DNA of 60,000 nt, taken from positions 24,581,799-24,641,798 of the forward strand of contig NC_087072.1 in NCBI RefSeq assembly GCF_026151205.1, written 5' to 3'. The notes under the pieces are model-generated. The model did not search any database. It was given only the letters and a program-made list of their open reading frames with translations, and was not told where the DNA came from. Made by a program: the position numbers and the translations under genes. This document shows positions 30,440 through 43,339 of this stretch, one piece after another; position 1 is the stretch's first letter, and each line of letters starts with the position of its first letter. Source of the DNA: Bolinopsis microptera. Taxonomy: Eukaryota > Ctenophora > Tentaculata > Lobata > Bolinopsidae.

Positions 30440-31092
30440 TGAGTGATAAGTGAAGAAGTGAAGAAAGCTCATTATAATGATTACGTGAACATGTTACATG
30501 CTAGTGGAATGAGTATACTAGTATAGATACACCTGTAGGTACTTCAAGGGTCTTTCCAGAGACTGATGAAAAGGGTGATGGGCTTATATTACAGTATTTC
30601 GGTTGTAGTTGGAGCTAGGAGAGAAGTTGCCCAGGGTTTGGAGAGTAATTTGTTGTTAAGGATGACGGAGTAGGAATTCAGGCAGCCTGACAGGAAACGG
30701 TTTCCAGAGATGTTGACGCTGCCGTTGGATTTCTTTTTTGCACTTCTCTCCCAAGATGTGTATCGCGATTATTGACGTCCTCGGCGATTTTAAGTATGGT
30801 CTTCCTAATATCCGTAGAGTTGAACCAGAATCTGTTGGGGGTCGTTTCCACCACTAAATGCCCAGAGAAACCCAAGGCATAGAGGTCCAGACGAAAAGTT
30901 ATCCGTCCGCTGTTGGCACGGCATGGCATTGATATATTTCACATTCCTTGCTGTTGGATGTTCTTCTCTTGAACAGACGAAAATCTGGTCACCATCCTCA
31001 GGCACTCACTAGATGATTTAGTTGCTACAGGAACTGGCAGGCGATTATCAATCTTCGTTGCTGGCTCCATTTTCCTAAACTCTAAAGAGTGG
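30440..31092 (-). pseudogene. Possible decayed coding fragment, unrecognised
   Basis: Two overlapping minus-strand frames (30805-31005 and 30678-30929) read as one sequence if a frameshift is allowed (VPEDGDQIFVCSREEHP..., then SGHLVVETTPNRFWFN). Composition is protein-like but I recognise no family. Could be a transposon remnant. Confidence 0.3.
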
Positions 31093-32494
31093 AGGAATCA
31101 AGGGGAACTAAATTAAATAATTGGATGCCAGGAACTAGAAATAAATATACTGGAATACTGTGATTCCCTGAAGAGGTCTAATTCTAATTGGAACCATCAA
31201 GGGGAACTAAATTAAATAACTGGATGCCAGGAACTAGAAATAAATATACTGGAATAATGTGATTCCCTAAAGAGGTCTAATTCTAATTCATAATTGGAAC
31301 CATCAAGGGGAACTAAATTAAATAATTGGATGCCAGGAACTAGAAATAAATATACTGGAATACTGTGATTCCCTAAAGAGGTCTAATTCTAATTGGAACC
31401 ATCAAGGGGAACTAAATTAAATAATTGGATGCCAGGAACTAGAAATAAATATACTGGAATACTGTGATTCCCTGAAGAGGTCTAATTCTAATTGGAACCA
31501 TCAAGGGGAACTAAATTAAATAATTGGATGCCAGGAACTAGAAATAAATATACTGGAATACTGTGATTCCCTAAAGAGGTCTAATTCTAATTGGAACCAT
31601 CAAGGGGAACTAAATTAAATAATTGGATGCCAGGAACTAGAAATAAATATACTGGAATACTGTGATTCCCTAAAGAGGTCTAATTCTAATTGGAACCATC
31701 AAGGGGAACTAAATTAAATAATTGGATGCCAGGAACTAGAAATAAATATACTGGAATACTGTGATTCCCTGAAGAGGTCTAATTCTAATTGGAACCATCA
31801 AGGTGAACTAAATTAAATAACTGGATGCCAGGAACTAGAAATAAATATACTGGAATACTGTGATTCCCTAAAGAGGTCTAATTCTAATTGGAACCATCAA
31901 GGGGAACTAAATTAAATAATTGGATGCCAGGAACTAGAAATAAATATACTGGAATACTGTGATTCCCTAAAGAGGTCTAATTCTAATTGGAACCATCAAG
32001 GGGAACTAAATTAAATAATTGGATGCCAGGAACTAGAAATAAATATACTGGAATACTGTGATTCCCTGAAGAGGTCTAATTCTAATTGGAACCATCAAGG
32101 GGAACTAAATTAAATAACTGGATGCCAGGAACTAGAAATAAATATACTGGAATACTGTGATTCCCTAAAGAGGTCTAATTCTAATTGGAACCATCAAGGG
32201 GAACTAAATTAAATAATTGGATGCCAGGAACTAGAAATAAATATACTGGAATACTGTGATTCCCTAAAGAGGTCTAATTCTAATTGGAACCATCAAGGGG
32301 AACTAAATTAAATAATTGGATGCCAGGAACTAGAAATAAATATACTGGAATACTGTGATTCCCTAAATTAAAGAGGTCTAATTCTAATTGGAACCATCAA
32401 GGGGAACTAAATTAAATAATTGGATGCCAGGAACTAGAAATAAATATACTGGAATACTGTGATTCCCTGAAGAGGTCTAATTCTAATTGGAACC
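31093..32494. repeat. 99 bp satellite, 14 units
   Basis: CATCAAGG (or its variant) marks units at 31099, 31198, 31304, 31403 and then every 99 bp to 32294, with the last at 32398. Two units carry short expansions (7 bp near 31290, 5 bp near 32367). Units differ by a few bases (CTGAAGAG/CTAAAGAG, AATTGG/AACTGG), and the two variants interleave. Confidence 0.97.
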
Positions 32495-32820
32495 GTGATC
32501 GCCTTTTCAAAGCTTGTTGAGCTCCGCGCGCGCTCGTAAGTTCATTGCATTTGCACGCTTCAAACATTCCAAAGATGCAATTGTACCGCGTACCACGTGA
32601 TACGATTCAGCCAATCAGAGAACAACAATCTGCAAAGTTATAGCTGCGCAGTTTTATAAGGCCTAAAATATGACTTTTCGCGATAATTCAAAATCTACGT
32701 TGTTTTTAATTTTCCCGCTAGGGGGAAACGTTATTTTCACAAGGCGAACATTTTGTTGAAAACCAAACGTTTCTATCTCTTTTACTTCCAAAGTTAGGCC
32801 CCTACCAGTAAGGTTTCTTG
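32493..32820. mobile_element. Truncated MITE copy abutting the satellite
   Basis: Matches 19365-19700 from GTGATCGCCTTTTCAAAGC to GTTTCTTGGG. Its left end is missing and replaced by the satellite array. Confidence 0.85.
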
Positions 32821-33454
32821 GGTATATATAATAGCTAGTCTGTGGTAAATGAATGCGCGGCACGAGCGTAATTTAATGTATACTAGTAATGTATAGTATT
32901 ATGTAATAATTAGCCCAACTTGAACGTGGCACGCGTAGTGTACTGATGTTTCGATATTATTATCATAAGGTGAGCTGATTAGAGCTTATATTAATACTAA
33001 TAGTTATAGTGAATTAATGGAAATCTAGCGTCCGCCAAAACGAAACAACGGGCGCAATTTTTGTTAATTTAGGCCTCCAAACAAATTTAACGGCCAAATT
33101 CTGAATTTTGCACTGCAAATTTTGGACTTGGCCTTGGCCGCCATATACATTGATCAAATGGAGTAGTATAACAAAATAATACTCTCGCGCTCTGAGGGCC
33201 GCGCATGATAACGCCCGAACGTAGTGAGACTGAGGGTGTTTGCGCGGCCTGATAGAGTGAGACTGAGAGAGTATTATCAGTTATAACCATAAATTGCATT
33301 CCGATGTAGTTAAGAGCCAGGGGACAATAGTTGGTTTGCAGAAATTGAGCAGCTTGATGAATTGAAATCTGTGGTTGTAGCATTGCAGTTGAGGATACTG
33401 TAAAATCAGAGTTGAACTTAAAGACATACAGCGCCGCGGTTTTGGAATCAAACA
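32821..33454. other. No gene seen
   Basis: Unassigned. A 169-codon minus frame (33087-33596) has no recognisable domain and overlaps the ORF1 remnant on the other strand. Confidence 0.4.
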
Positions 33455-33870
33455 CCTCAGCAGCATGTTCTTTGTTGGATTCGGATAAAATCATTCTGAA
33501 GAATGTCGTTAAAGACATTGTGGCAGAAGGTGACCAAAGTCGGAATCTGATGTTATTTGGTCTAAAGGAAGATGAAGGGGAACTTTTATATGACAAGGTC
33601 GGTCAAGTGTTGTTAGAACTTGGTGATTGGTGAAAAGCCAAAAATAGAAGCTAACAGAATTGGTTTGAATAGAATCAAGGATTTTAAAAAAAGTGGGTGA
33701 TCGACCCGTCAAGGTGACTTTGACGAGCTCCACAATGATCGTGCAGCATATTTTGACTAGCAGCAAAGCATCTCCGTAGCTCGGAACGTTTTAGTAAAGT
33801 CTTTAACAGCCCAGATAGGTCTCCAGAGAAACGTGCAGAGCAACAACATGAGATTATCAAAATAATATAA
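33455..33870 (+). pseudogene. Decayed LINE ORF1-like sequence
   Basis: Frames at 33412-33633 and beyond give SRNLMLFGLKEDEGE, then IEANRIG, DRPVKVTLTSS and RSPEKRAEQQHEIIKI in changing frames. These align in order with SRNFIVHGVPED, VAANRIG, RPRPIKVTMNS and DRNREEQATHKKL of the intact protein at 28502-29350. Stops and shifts make it non-functional. It is diverged, so not a recent copy. Confidence 0.7.
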
Positions 33871-35614
33871 TCTGAAGTTTAGTTATTAATGAGTATTATG
33901 CTCATGTAACTATGTCTATAAGAGTATAAGCCAACATATTTTTATGACCTAAATATGCAAAAATGGAGTGATTTTTCATTTTATCTCAGAAATTAGAGCC
34001 ATTTAAAATCCAAACATTATTTCCAACTCACCCTGCACATTGGAGTCCGGTAATAGTCCGAGACAAAAGGGAAATCAGGTAGCTTTTCGTTTTAAAAGCG
34101 ATTTCTCAACGGTTATCAACTCTTTAGGTACAGGTACTCTAGTTCAACACGTACCCTAGTTCGACAAACCCCACAGTTTGACTCTGTTGAAGTAGAGTAT
34201 GAGTACTCTACCTCATACCTGAACTTTAGTTCGATACACACTGAAGTTCGACAAGAGAACTACGACTGGGCGAAGGGGACTAAAATTCTTTTCGTAAGGC
34301 ATGCACTGAGAACGCTCATTAGATCTTTATACGGCCCAATACTAAACTGCATGGAGTAGTTACTAATAATAATTATTAATGTTAAATTGTCATTTTTCTT
34401 TTAACGCACGAGTCTTTCCACAGTCTGTAGAACGCTGATTTGACGGAATACTTACGAGACAGCATGCAATGTGGTCACTTATAAGGTATGATGCAGAGGT
34501 CAATATAATTAAAGGTCAATCAAAGTAATTGGAATACAATACACTGGCGTACAGCATGGCATAAGACACGTGGTTCTGATAGCTAGACTACCGAAGAATG
34601 CTGAAGGATTGTTCACGTATAATTACATCTTACGCATGAATATTGTACCGAAATTACACTGTTTCATGTTTAATTCCTGTTTAATTCTTGTTTAATTCCA
34701 CCGTGGCAAGCCATCGCCACCAGCTATACGGTTCTATTCTTGGTCCTATAAATTCAATTATATGTTATATTTCCTTATTAGCAGTGTCCCAATTTATCGG
34801 AATTTCTCTAATAACAATTAATTAACACACTACCCTGAACAAGTCCCAGGTTTTGTGTAATTTATGCTAATTTACAGCACATTGAAGGTCGGGCTATCAA
34901 ATCAAATATTTAATTATCTCTAGTTATGAACTTGATATTTTATTTAGTTTTCCTGGTTGCTTCGTGTGACCGAGCCTTTGTTGAAAGAACGCTTATTCCA
35001 AATGTCACCCCTGTTACTGTCCCGTCGCTATTCTATAATTTCTCACTTATTATTAACTTATTAACTTTGGTTTGAATCCTCAAAAGTGTGCTAGAATAAC
35101 TTGTTAACTATAGCAAACCCGTTCATGTCGTCTAATTTCTGCTCGGTAAATGTTTTAATAAAAAGGCGGTATTGCAATATCATCCAAATTGCCTTGTCAA
35201 TTATCACCCTTCCCCCTTTTGTGTTCCATATATACATTATGAAAGAAGGAATAGAATTAATTCGTTTCTCCACAGTAAATTTTGTTAAACTTTTTATAAT
35301 ATGTACAGAGATTTATAACATCCATTATAAAGTATATTATAGCTCCACGAATAAAACATTAAAACAAAAATTGTCAGAAAATCGCTATGGTACCACAACA
35401 ACATAAAACTCTAGCTCCCATTGCGGCCCGGGCCCGGGTTAAACAGCTCAGACCCATATATTACATGTGCACACGCCAACCATAAACTCTTGGTTGGTTT
35501 ACTAATTAATTAATTAGCTAGTAATAAACTAAGATCGAGATGTCGGATGATCAGTCCTTGGGACCCAAACAAAACTAATTTCGTTATATATTCCAGATCT
35601 AGTCCGTTTTGGGC
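33871..35614. other. Intergenic, no gene seen
   Basis: AT-rich. 34110-34260 has several CTAGTTCGACA-like words in both orientations, possibly an old repeat. 35425-35440 is a GCCCGGGC palindrome. No exon recognised. Confidence 0.5.
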
Positions 35615-35719
35615 TTATGCCTCCTCCTCGAAATCTCCACCGTATTTGATGAGCTTGATGAATCGCTTCCAGTCCACAGCATCTCCCTTCATTGGGGCGA
35701 CCTCGTACATCTGTTTGAT
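35615..35719 (-). CDS. Myosin regulatory light chain, last exon
   Basis: Acceptor GTTTCAG, phase 0 in, TAA at 35615-35617. Encodes the end of the C-terminal lobe (IKQMYEVAPMKGDAVDWKRF, then KLIKYGGDFEEEA). This lobe wraps the myosin heavy-chain IQ motif. It completes a 166-residue protein when joined to the exons at 35969, 37707, 39550, 40396 and 40655. Confidence 0.92.
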   Translation of the reverse strand: MKQMYEVAPMKGDAVDWKRFIKLIKYGGDFEEEA

Positions 35720-35968
35720 CTGAAACAGTGGGAAGTTAGAACTAGGTTCCAGGTTCACAGTTATATAGGCTGTGCGATTATGAGAAGAGTCTTGGAGCAA
35801 TTTTTATTGCACATAAACCTGTCTTTTATGGAAATCAGAAATTTGAAATTGACGTTGTCCATTGTCGAGCATTTTGTGGTATTTTAGAGTTTCGACAGTT
35901 TTGTAATTTGCAGTTCTGGTCGACTTAGTTTCCAGGAGAAAGCAGTAAATAATAAAAAGTATATTCAC

Positions 35969-36017
35969 CTCCTCTTTCGTGAATCTGTCTCCAAGCTGGG
36001 TAAGAGCGTTGGTAAAT
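35969..36017 (-). CDS. Myosin regulatory light chain, exon 5 (49 nt)
   Basis: Acceptor TTTCAG, donor GAG|GTGAAT. Encodes FTNALTQLGDRFTKEE, the family's conserved L...GDRFT-EE segment. Enters in phase 2, leaves in phase 0, which fits both versions of exon 4. Confidence 0.92.
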
Positions 36018-37409
36018 CTGAAATTGTGATCACGTTACTTCATGCTTCATGCTAAGGTGCTTTATAAAATGCTGTTCAAACATAACTCTCATTCATTCAT
36101 TATTTAAAACGTCTAAATAAAGAAAATTCTAAAATAGATCGGATAACATTTTCTAGTAAGAATGTTGGAAAATTAAAAGTTATGGATGCAGTTTCGTTGA
36201 CAGCTGGTGGATTGAAATAGTTCTGCTGGGTGACAATTGACATGGTCACAAGGAATCGGTGGAATATTCCTTCTCAGTAAAACTTCAAGCAGATGCATGT
36301 CCTACAAGTTCTAGCGGGTGCTTATCAGCAAGTTTTACAAATGTGCAGTATAGATTTAATTCAAATTGAGTATAGATGCTTTTTTGCTAACACTCTGCAT
36401 CTCTATAGTACAAATTCTCAGTACGTATTCTGCTGTCGTAAATTTAAATATTTCAGTTAAAAACGTGAGCTGGGGTTGTCATCGTACTAAAATGCTGGTT
36501 CAACTCAGCGATGTTGGATATGGCTTCAGCTTGCCAAGTTGTCCAAGGTGCACATCATTCCTTTTCTCCATTTTCCTTCTCCACTCCAGTTCCAATGTGG
36601 TGAAGAGGGTTGTCTCTGACTGACTATGGGACATGCTGGCGAGCAAGCAACTCACAAATGGACACATAGCGCATAACAGTAGTTTTCAGCAGCAACATTA
36701 GGAGTTGTCGGTCAGTAACTACATGCCACTTGTCACCCGAATATAATATCACAGTGTGTCTACGTCAAACATACTGGGTGGTGAGAGACCACTAATACTA
36801 GTGAGAGACCACAAATACTGTGGTCTGCTGCTGCAGACCTGTAATTTAAGGGCATTAAGGTGACAAGTGGGTAGCAGTTGCAACCAGACAGGTTCCATAA
36901 CAGATAGCTTACACGACAAATTGTACATTCAACAACACACAAATTGTCGTAGACTTTTTGACAGGGCTTAAAATTTTTAAGGCTTTGTTCAGAGCGTTAA
37001 AATTAAGGGTACTCATTTTCTGTCGGGCTTTTCATATTATTCATTAAATGTCGTACATCAATATTCAATATTGTTTTTGGGAGGGGTTATTGGGAGTGGA
37101 TCTTAACAAAATGTTGGTTTCATATCAGTTGAATGGTGACTTTAAGGAAAATGCTTTGGGTTGGGGAAAAAACTCGATTATGATTATCGTGGAAATACGG
37201 GGAATCTTACGGGGTTCAAGTATCATTTTAAAAGGCCTACAACCCGTCAACAAGTCAACGACGGAACATAACAATATTGGCATGCTACAACAGGGTAACT
37301 ATCGCAGTATCATACAGTAAAACTACAAGCATTTAGCCATGCTGAACTCTTGCTTGGTGCTCGGTGTTGGATGGGAACAACTCATCATGCTTCTCGGGAT
37401 TCTCCTTAC

Positions 37410-37593
37410 TGTGGCTTCGAGATAATGCCGGTGGCCTCAGTATCGATTGTTAAAAAGGCGCTGACCAAGGTATCATCGGAGTCGGTGTTTTGCAACTTGA
37501 CACCCATAAATGTTAAAAACGTGGTGAAGTTCAGTGGTCCAGTTGCTTCTTTCATCATTTCAGCAAAGTAGTTATCATCGCTCTTTATCACAC
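37410..37593 (-). CDS. Myosin regulatory light chain, alternative exon 4b
   Basis: 184 nt after acceptor TTTTTAG, with donor CA|GTAAGG. It enters in phase 1 and leaves in phase 2, like exon 4a. Its product is a diverged paralogue of 4a: the GPLNFTTFLTFMG core and the TD..D.L..AF spacing are kept, while AFACFDVHNTG becomes AFLTIDTEATG. Only one of the two can be included without breaking the domain order, and both keep frame, so mutually exclusive splicing is the simplest reading. A dying duplicate is possible but has no lesion. Confidence 0.8.
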
Positions 37594-37706
37594 CTAAAAA
37601 CATGGTGAAGTGTAAAATAAAGAATTAAGAAGTTGGCGGAGGTCGGGTCCCATGCCTGACCAGGACCCGAGCTCGCTCCCAGATCGGTTACTCCCCCTAA
37701 ACTTAC

Positions 37707-37887
37707 GTCTTCTGGTCGATTGCGCCGGTGTTGTGCACATCGAAGCAAGCGAAAGCGTTATGGAGGACATCCTCGGGGTCGGTATCAGCCAACTTTTCTC
37801 CCATGAAGGTAAGGAAAGCGGTGAAGTTAAGCTGTCCGGGACTCACTTTGGTCATTTCGGCGCAGAATTTGTCGTCTTGCACGATTC
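37707..37887 (-). CDS. Myosin regulatory light chain, exon 4a
   Basis: 181 nt, acceptor CTAG, donor GAC|GTAAGT, phase 1 to 2. Encodes the linker between lobes and the start of the C-terminal lobe: PGQLNFTAFLTFMGEKLAD, then TDPEDVLHNAFACFD. Closer to the usual family sequence than exon 4b. Confidence 0.92.
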
Positions 37888-39549
37888 CTAGTATGGCGGA
37901 GGTTATTGATTGTTTTTGGGTGAAGAATTGTGAACCGACTTCCAGATAAACTGAGAATAAGGACATACTGTGGTATTGCTGTTATCACCCGTCATTAGTA
38001 TTTGCTATGAATCAGTATTTTTACCCCAACATAGAATCAGATATGAGCACAGCTTGACATGTTGTTTTGCTGATGCTTGTTGCTGTGCTGCAAGAACTAC
38101 TACCTGCAAAGTCCTTACAAGGCTTCACGGATGTAAGGTTTCAATTATAAGGCACCATCTCGGGGACTTGAAGGAGCTGTCAGCTGTTGAAAGGCCGTAT
38201 TTTTCAATAGATTTACTTTATTTACTTGGTGCATGGACACATCACTGCTACCATTGCAGGAAAGGTTAATAAAATCTTATTATCCGTATGCAAGTGTAGT
38301 GGTAAAATATGGCTTTGTAAAGCTTGGCGTCTTTTCCGTGGCGCTGTTAATTGATTTATTTAACCGGAAAAGCTGACCGAAACCTGTGCAATATGGAATA
38401 TGGATGTACTTTTACCGAGCTGTGGCCTCAGAGAAGTGTGAATTTCTGATTCGCCAGAAAGTCTGTGAGGATGATGAAGCTAATGTGATTTGACCAAGCG
38501 GCAACCAGTGTAGGCTGGCATATATAGAATTGAGTTATCAATTGGCCTGGACTTCCCCCGTGGTAACTTGATGTGAAGTCTAGCCTGCAAAAACCCAAAC
38601 TCTCCAACCGGACTGGACCGGCTTTAACACTCGCAACCTATATGTTAGCAGCTTTCTGGAGAAATTTCTGGAGAACTTGCAAAAATATGGAATAGTACAC
38701 TAAATTGGAGTGTCCAGAAAAAGGGAGTTGAGATGTCAACACCTCTGTGGAGAGTGTTGTGGTGCGAACAGCAGAATAGCATTCCTAGGCAGGGGAACCC
38801 TTACAAGTGTCAGCTCTGGACAACAACATCGCTATACTTTAGACAGGGCAGTGAGAAGCAGTAGGATAGAACCACCCTGCTGGTAGAGTGAGAGTTGTGG
38901 GTAACAGCTAGACTTCACCCAGACGACCTGCTTGCGGTGGCTGGGTAGACTTTGTTAACTATCTACTAACTATAACTCTGCCGAGGTAGAGCTGAAGCTT
39001 GCAGAGGTAGAACTGAAGCTTGCAGGAGACACGTGCATTTGCAACTGTTGCACGTGCATTTGCAGAACTGTTGAGCGTGTTTTTGTGTGTGAGTGTGAAG
39101 ACTAAGTGGACAAAGGGTTTTAGAGAAATGTGGTGAAAGTGGTGAAAGGAGCCTGAAGACTTGTAATTAACAGTTACTATATTGTGCTGACTTACACCAG
39201 ATCTTGTTGACAAGTACCATTAAGGTTGTAACGAACATTCATAACTGAATCGAATGAATTGAATCCAAATGAGGTCTAAATAGCTAAATCAAGTTAGATT
39301 GAATCCCGAATGATAACTAAATCAAGGTAAATCCCAAATGATAACTAAATCAAGTTAAATTAAACCCCAAATGATAACTAAATCAAGTTAAATTGAACCC
39401 CGAATGATAACTAAATCAAGTTAGATTGAACCCCAAATGATAACTTAATCAAGTTAAATTGAACCCCGAATGATAACTAAATCAAGTTAAATTGAACCCC
39501 GAATGATAACTAAATCAAGTTTTAGTAACGAGTGCTGCATTGTTCTTAC
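37888..39549. other. MRLC intron 3 with minisatellite
   Basis: No extra exon recognised. From about 39250 to 39525 a ~33 bp unit (AATGATAACTAAATCAAG) repeats about eight times, ending some 25 bp before the donor of exon 3 at 39549. Confidence 0.75.
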
Positions 39550-39625
39550 CAAGAGAAGCCCACATGTCTTTCAAATCCTTTTCGCTGATAAATCCATCAC
39601 GATCTTGATCGATGATTGTGAAAGC
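39550..39625 (-). CDS. Myosin regulatory light chain, exon 3 with EF-hand loop
   Basis: 76 nt, acceptor TTTCAG, donor G|GTAAGA, leaves in phase 1. Encodes AFTIIDQDRDGFISEKDLKD, then MWASL. The DQDRDGFISEKD loop has all the usual metal ligands, so the single divalent-cation site of the family is intact. Confidence 0.93.
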
Positions 39626-40395
39626 CTGAAAGTAATTGCTTGTGATATCAATGTTCATATCATGTTGGAATTATGTTGGTATCCAAATATTTTCCCTTGG
39701 AATTGGTCCTCCAAATATTTACTACGCTGCTCCTTTCTATGGTTGCCTGAAGCCAGTTCAATGCCACATAGTCACGTCGCGGAATTTAGTAGTAAAGCAA
39801 GTTGCTCATCAAAATGTATCTGTTAGGAATCGAATCAGCGATATTTTTTTTTCAGAAAAATTGCCATATGGATTATCATTATATAGCTATCGATTACTTT
39901 ATTTATTGTTAGACTGAATGTTTGACAAGACTACTCTTAGATTCGGCCGTTTATTATTCCGTCAGTCATATGCAGAACCCACATGAATGCATGGATCCGC
40001 GTTTTAGACAAGAAACATATAGTGCGCTGACGTGCGTAATGTCTTGTCAGCGAGTACTGCAAGTTTCTACTTCAATAATATGATCTAATGTTCTCTTTGT
40101 TAACCACTAATGAACTGGGTAAGTTAACGTTTGCTATTAAAGTTACAACGTTAGAAATCTAAATGAAATATCTTCTATGGAATGCCATTAATTTATAAGC
40201 TTCCTCGATAGAATTAGTCTAATAACTTAGAATGATTCAGCGAAATACTAAGTAGAAGAGAGAGTTATTTCATTTATTTTTACCGTGGTGATAATCAGAA
40301 TTATACGGTATAATGAAGCTAAACAAAAAGTTTTAGAATCTAGAGTTGAAAATAAAAAATATATAAAGATAAAAACTTATGACAATGTTTCTTAC

Positions 40396-40482
40396 TTCCT
40401 TGAATTCCTGGATCTGTTGCTGATCGAAGTTAGCGAACACGTTGGATCCAGATCTCTGGGGCTTCTTACCTTTGGCCTTAGA
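40396..40482 (-). CDS. Myosin regulatory light chain, exon 2 with phosphorylation site
   Basis: 87 nt (29 codons), acceptor TTTTCAG, donor GAA|GTAAG, phase 0-0. Encodes [20 protein letters not shown], then QQQIQEFKE. The basic KKPQR followed by S-G-S-N-V-F is the myosin light-chain kinase site. The serine before NVF is kept, while the usual preceding threonine position is Gly, so single rather than double phosphorylation is expected. Confidence 0.93.
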
Positions 40483-40654
40483 CTGAAAAGAGACAAAGAT
40501 TAAACAACGACCAAGCTTTGCAATTTATATTGGGTATCATTTGTTACTGGTTAGACTTTGAAGCTTTTTATTCTTTTGTTGAAGAATTGAGACTGGCTCA
40601 TTGATGTGAAATTGGAGAGATAACTTTAAGTCAAAGTATATTGAAAAGGCCTAC

Positions 40655-40657
40655 CAT
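40655..40657 (-). CDS. Myosin regulatory light chain, start codon in exon 1
   Basis: AAAATG followed directly by GTAGGC as donor. The first exon would carry the 5' UTR and only the initiator Met, as in several light-chain genes. No other in-frame ATG precedes exon 2. Inferred. Confidence 0.65.
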
Positions 40658-40699
40658 TTTTACGACAGAATAAAGAAGCAAACACTGGACAAAGAATTC

Positions 40700-43300
40700 G
40701 TTACTGAAGCAAATATATCGTCGTCAATATTTGAGCAAGTAGTGAGTGTTGGGAACGGATGTGATAGGTCACGAGCCGAACCCTGCGAGATCACGTGACA
40801 GCCCACGTGCCTGTCTTCTAGTCAGCTGCAAGTCTTTAAGTCACGTGCGACGGAAGGCAGTAATATATTCGGTTTAGATTTTTCTGCACTTCAGAAGCTA
40901 AATGTAATTGAGGTGGAGCTTGCCCATTGGTTGGTCGAGTGCGCCTCGGCAGCTGGAGTACCCTGTGGTGGAGGCGTTGTGCAAAGGTAAACCCTGGTGA
41001 AGAGGCGGCGTGCGGTGTTGAGGGGTAGTGCGGCGTCCTGCAAATTCCAGCGCAGCATCGCGTTACTATGTGATGAGTTATCCCGTCAACACGGCCTGAC
41101 CAGAATACACTGCTTGCTAGCAATTTACATTTAATCCTTATAAAAATACCCTTAACCTTGGCCTACATCTTCCAGGGCCGTTCATTTTCACCAAAACTCT
41201 GCAGGCGGATGTTGCCTGCAAATAGTATTAGCAGTTGCCTGACTTGCAGCAGTGGACAGCCCAAACATATTTAATTGAATTTAGCTTTTTCAGTCCAGAG
41301 AGAAACACACATGTTCTAATATTGTGTGTAGCTTTGAATATACGCCTTTAGCCTGCTCCTAGCAACCCGCTAACTTTTAGTAAAGGAAATGTTCCGGCTT
41401 CTATTGCTGCTTTTCATAGCAACTTTACCGAAAGTTATCGGCTAAAGCCTAAATTGAGTAAATTCAATAGTGTAAACCTTGTCCGGCTCTTCATATAACA
41501 TGGCTAGAAACATTTGGGCGATTCAAAGTAAGGTTTAAAAATGCGTAGTTCATGGAGTCACGCTTGCTGTGTGAATTTAAACGGATCTCTCATTAGTTTG
41601 AATCCAAAGGCTTCCCTTGTGTATGAGGTTGATTTCCTTTAACAAAGACAAAATAATTCATGAGAAGGGTAAAGTGGTCCTCATCTTAATAGTGTGTTAG
41701 AGGCAATGTTGTTACTCGTACCTTTCCTCAGGATTGCAGACTCTCACACAGCAATATACCTGACAGCTGTAGAGAATATAATAGATGATGGTACCTACTC
41801 GCTGTAAAGCAAATAAAATTAACATGATTACTAATACAAATTGTTTGTCCTTTTATGTTTGCATGAGTATATAATCTGTCAAAACGTTTAGTAATCGGAA
41901 TGAAAAACAGTTTGTTGGATTCTTTTGTTCGATAACTTTGTAATTATTCCTATTAACTCCTTTTGTTTAAGACCATTATCGAATATCTTGGACAACGAAT
42001 CTAGTTGGGCCATGAAAATTGTAGAGTCGTAAAATGTATCATAGGACATCTCTAAAAATCGCTCCATAAATGGTCTTATCAATAGTTGATGTTGTCATCA
42101 CGATATCGTATTCAAATTCTGCAAAGCGTCGTGCTGTGCACCTAGTACATTTACCTCAACATAAAGCTAAAGCATGACAATATCCCCACGACCTCGAAGT
42201 TCTTGGGACTTTCTGGCGTCAACAGCTTTTTAAAAATTACGCTAACCTCGAGTCTTCTGGAAAGTTTTAAGTTTAGCATGGGTGTACATTCTGAGTTGTG
42301 CCCAGCAGCAAACATTTTCCGAATAGAGTTAAAGTGTTTAATTGAATACTTAATGTTAATGATTTGCATGTGACGACAATTATGAATAGTTTGACTATTT
42401 TATACGCGATTGAACTGTTCCTATAAATTGTGCCGCAAATTTTTACGAACTTTCTGGAAAATTAGCATGATATTGATATACTGCAGTACAGATATCGTCA
42501 GTAAAATATCGTATTCATGGTCGAGGTCCGGATCAATGAAAATGTCCCCGATCAGTATTATGTCTAAAACGTTTTAAATAAGGCCTTCCAAGTTATCATC
42601 AACAAATAAATGGTTCATGCGGCAATTTGTCGGGAAAAGTGCGTCAATTTGTCGGGGAAAATGCGTTAAGTGCAATAATTTTTTCGTGCGTTAAAGTGCG
42701 TTGGTCACAAAATGGGTAGGTGGCCATTGTTGTAGATAAACTGATGGACAATTAAAAAGAAGTAAAACAAGATAATTTATCAGTCAGAAACGTGACCACA
42801 TGTGAAAGCCTGTTAGAAAATTCTCTGTTACGTCCCCAAGAAAGTTTATTTAACTGTCGTGTGTGAAACTTGATCAAGTTGAGAGTAGTCGGCTATATTC
42901 GAAAACTAAGGATTACGTATGGATAAGTTAGAATATGCGGCGCTTGGCAAATTTTGAGCAGAGAAAGACTAATCACTTATAATTAGCGTTAAAGTTAACT
43001 GTGATTCCAGAAAACATAACAAATTATAGGGAAACAAAGTGTTTCAGCAACCCTGTCCCCTACCGTAATGTTGCATATCAGGTGCAATTGTTATCATGCT
43101 CTCCTATATTCACTGGAATGAGTCGATTATATTATGTTAAATAAGGTGAAAATTGCATTAATATCACTCCAGGTAACTTCAAGAACATTTAATTTTTTAT
43201 ATTCATTGATCTTAATAGCTGAGCATCGACATTTAGTTTTAATGACGATGCTGATCAGGACAAATACACAATTATGGAGCATTTTAGGCGCTATGAAAAT
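40700..43300. other. Intergenic, no gene seen
   Basis: Includes the presumed MRLC promoter side. I found no convincing exon, RNA gene or repeat. Confidence 0.45.
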
Positions 43301-43339
43301 GTAGTAATTGTTCGCATCGATGATATCGAAAATATCGCA

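Noticed and set aside
33087-33596. 169-codon minus frame
   Set aside because: Low-complexity protein, overlaps the ORF1 remnant on the opposite strand.
40836-41123. 95-codon minus frame upstream of the light chain gene
   Set aside because: No domain or splice support; position fits promoter DNA.
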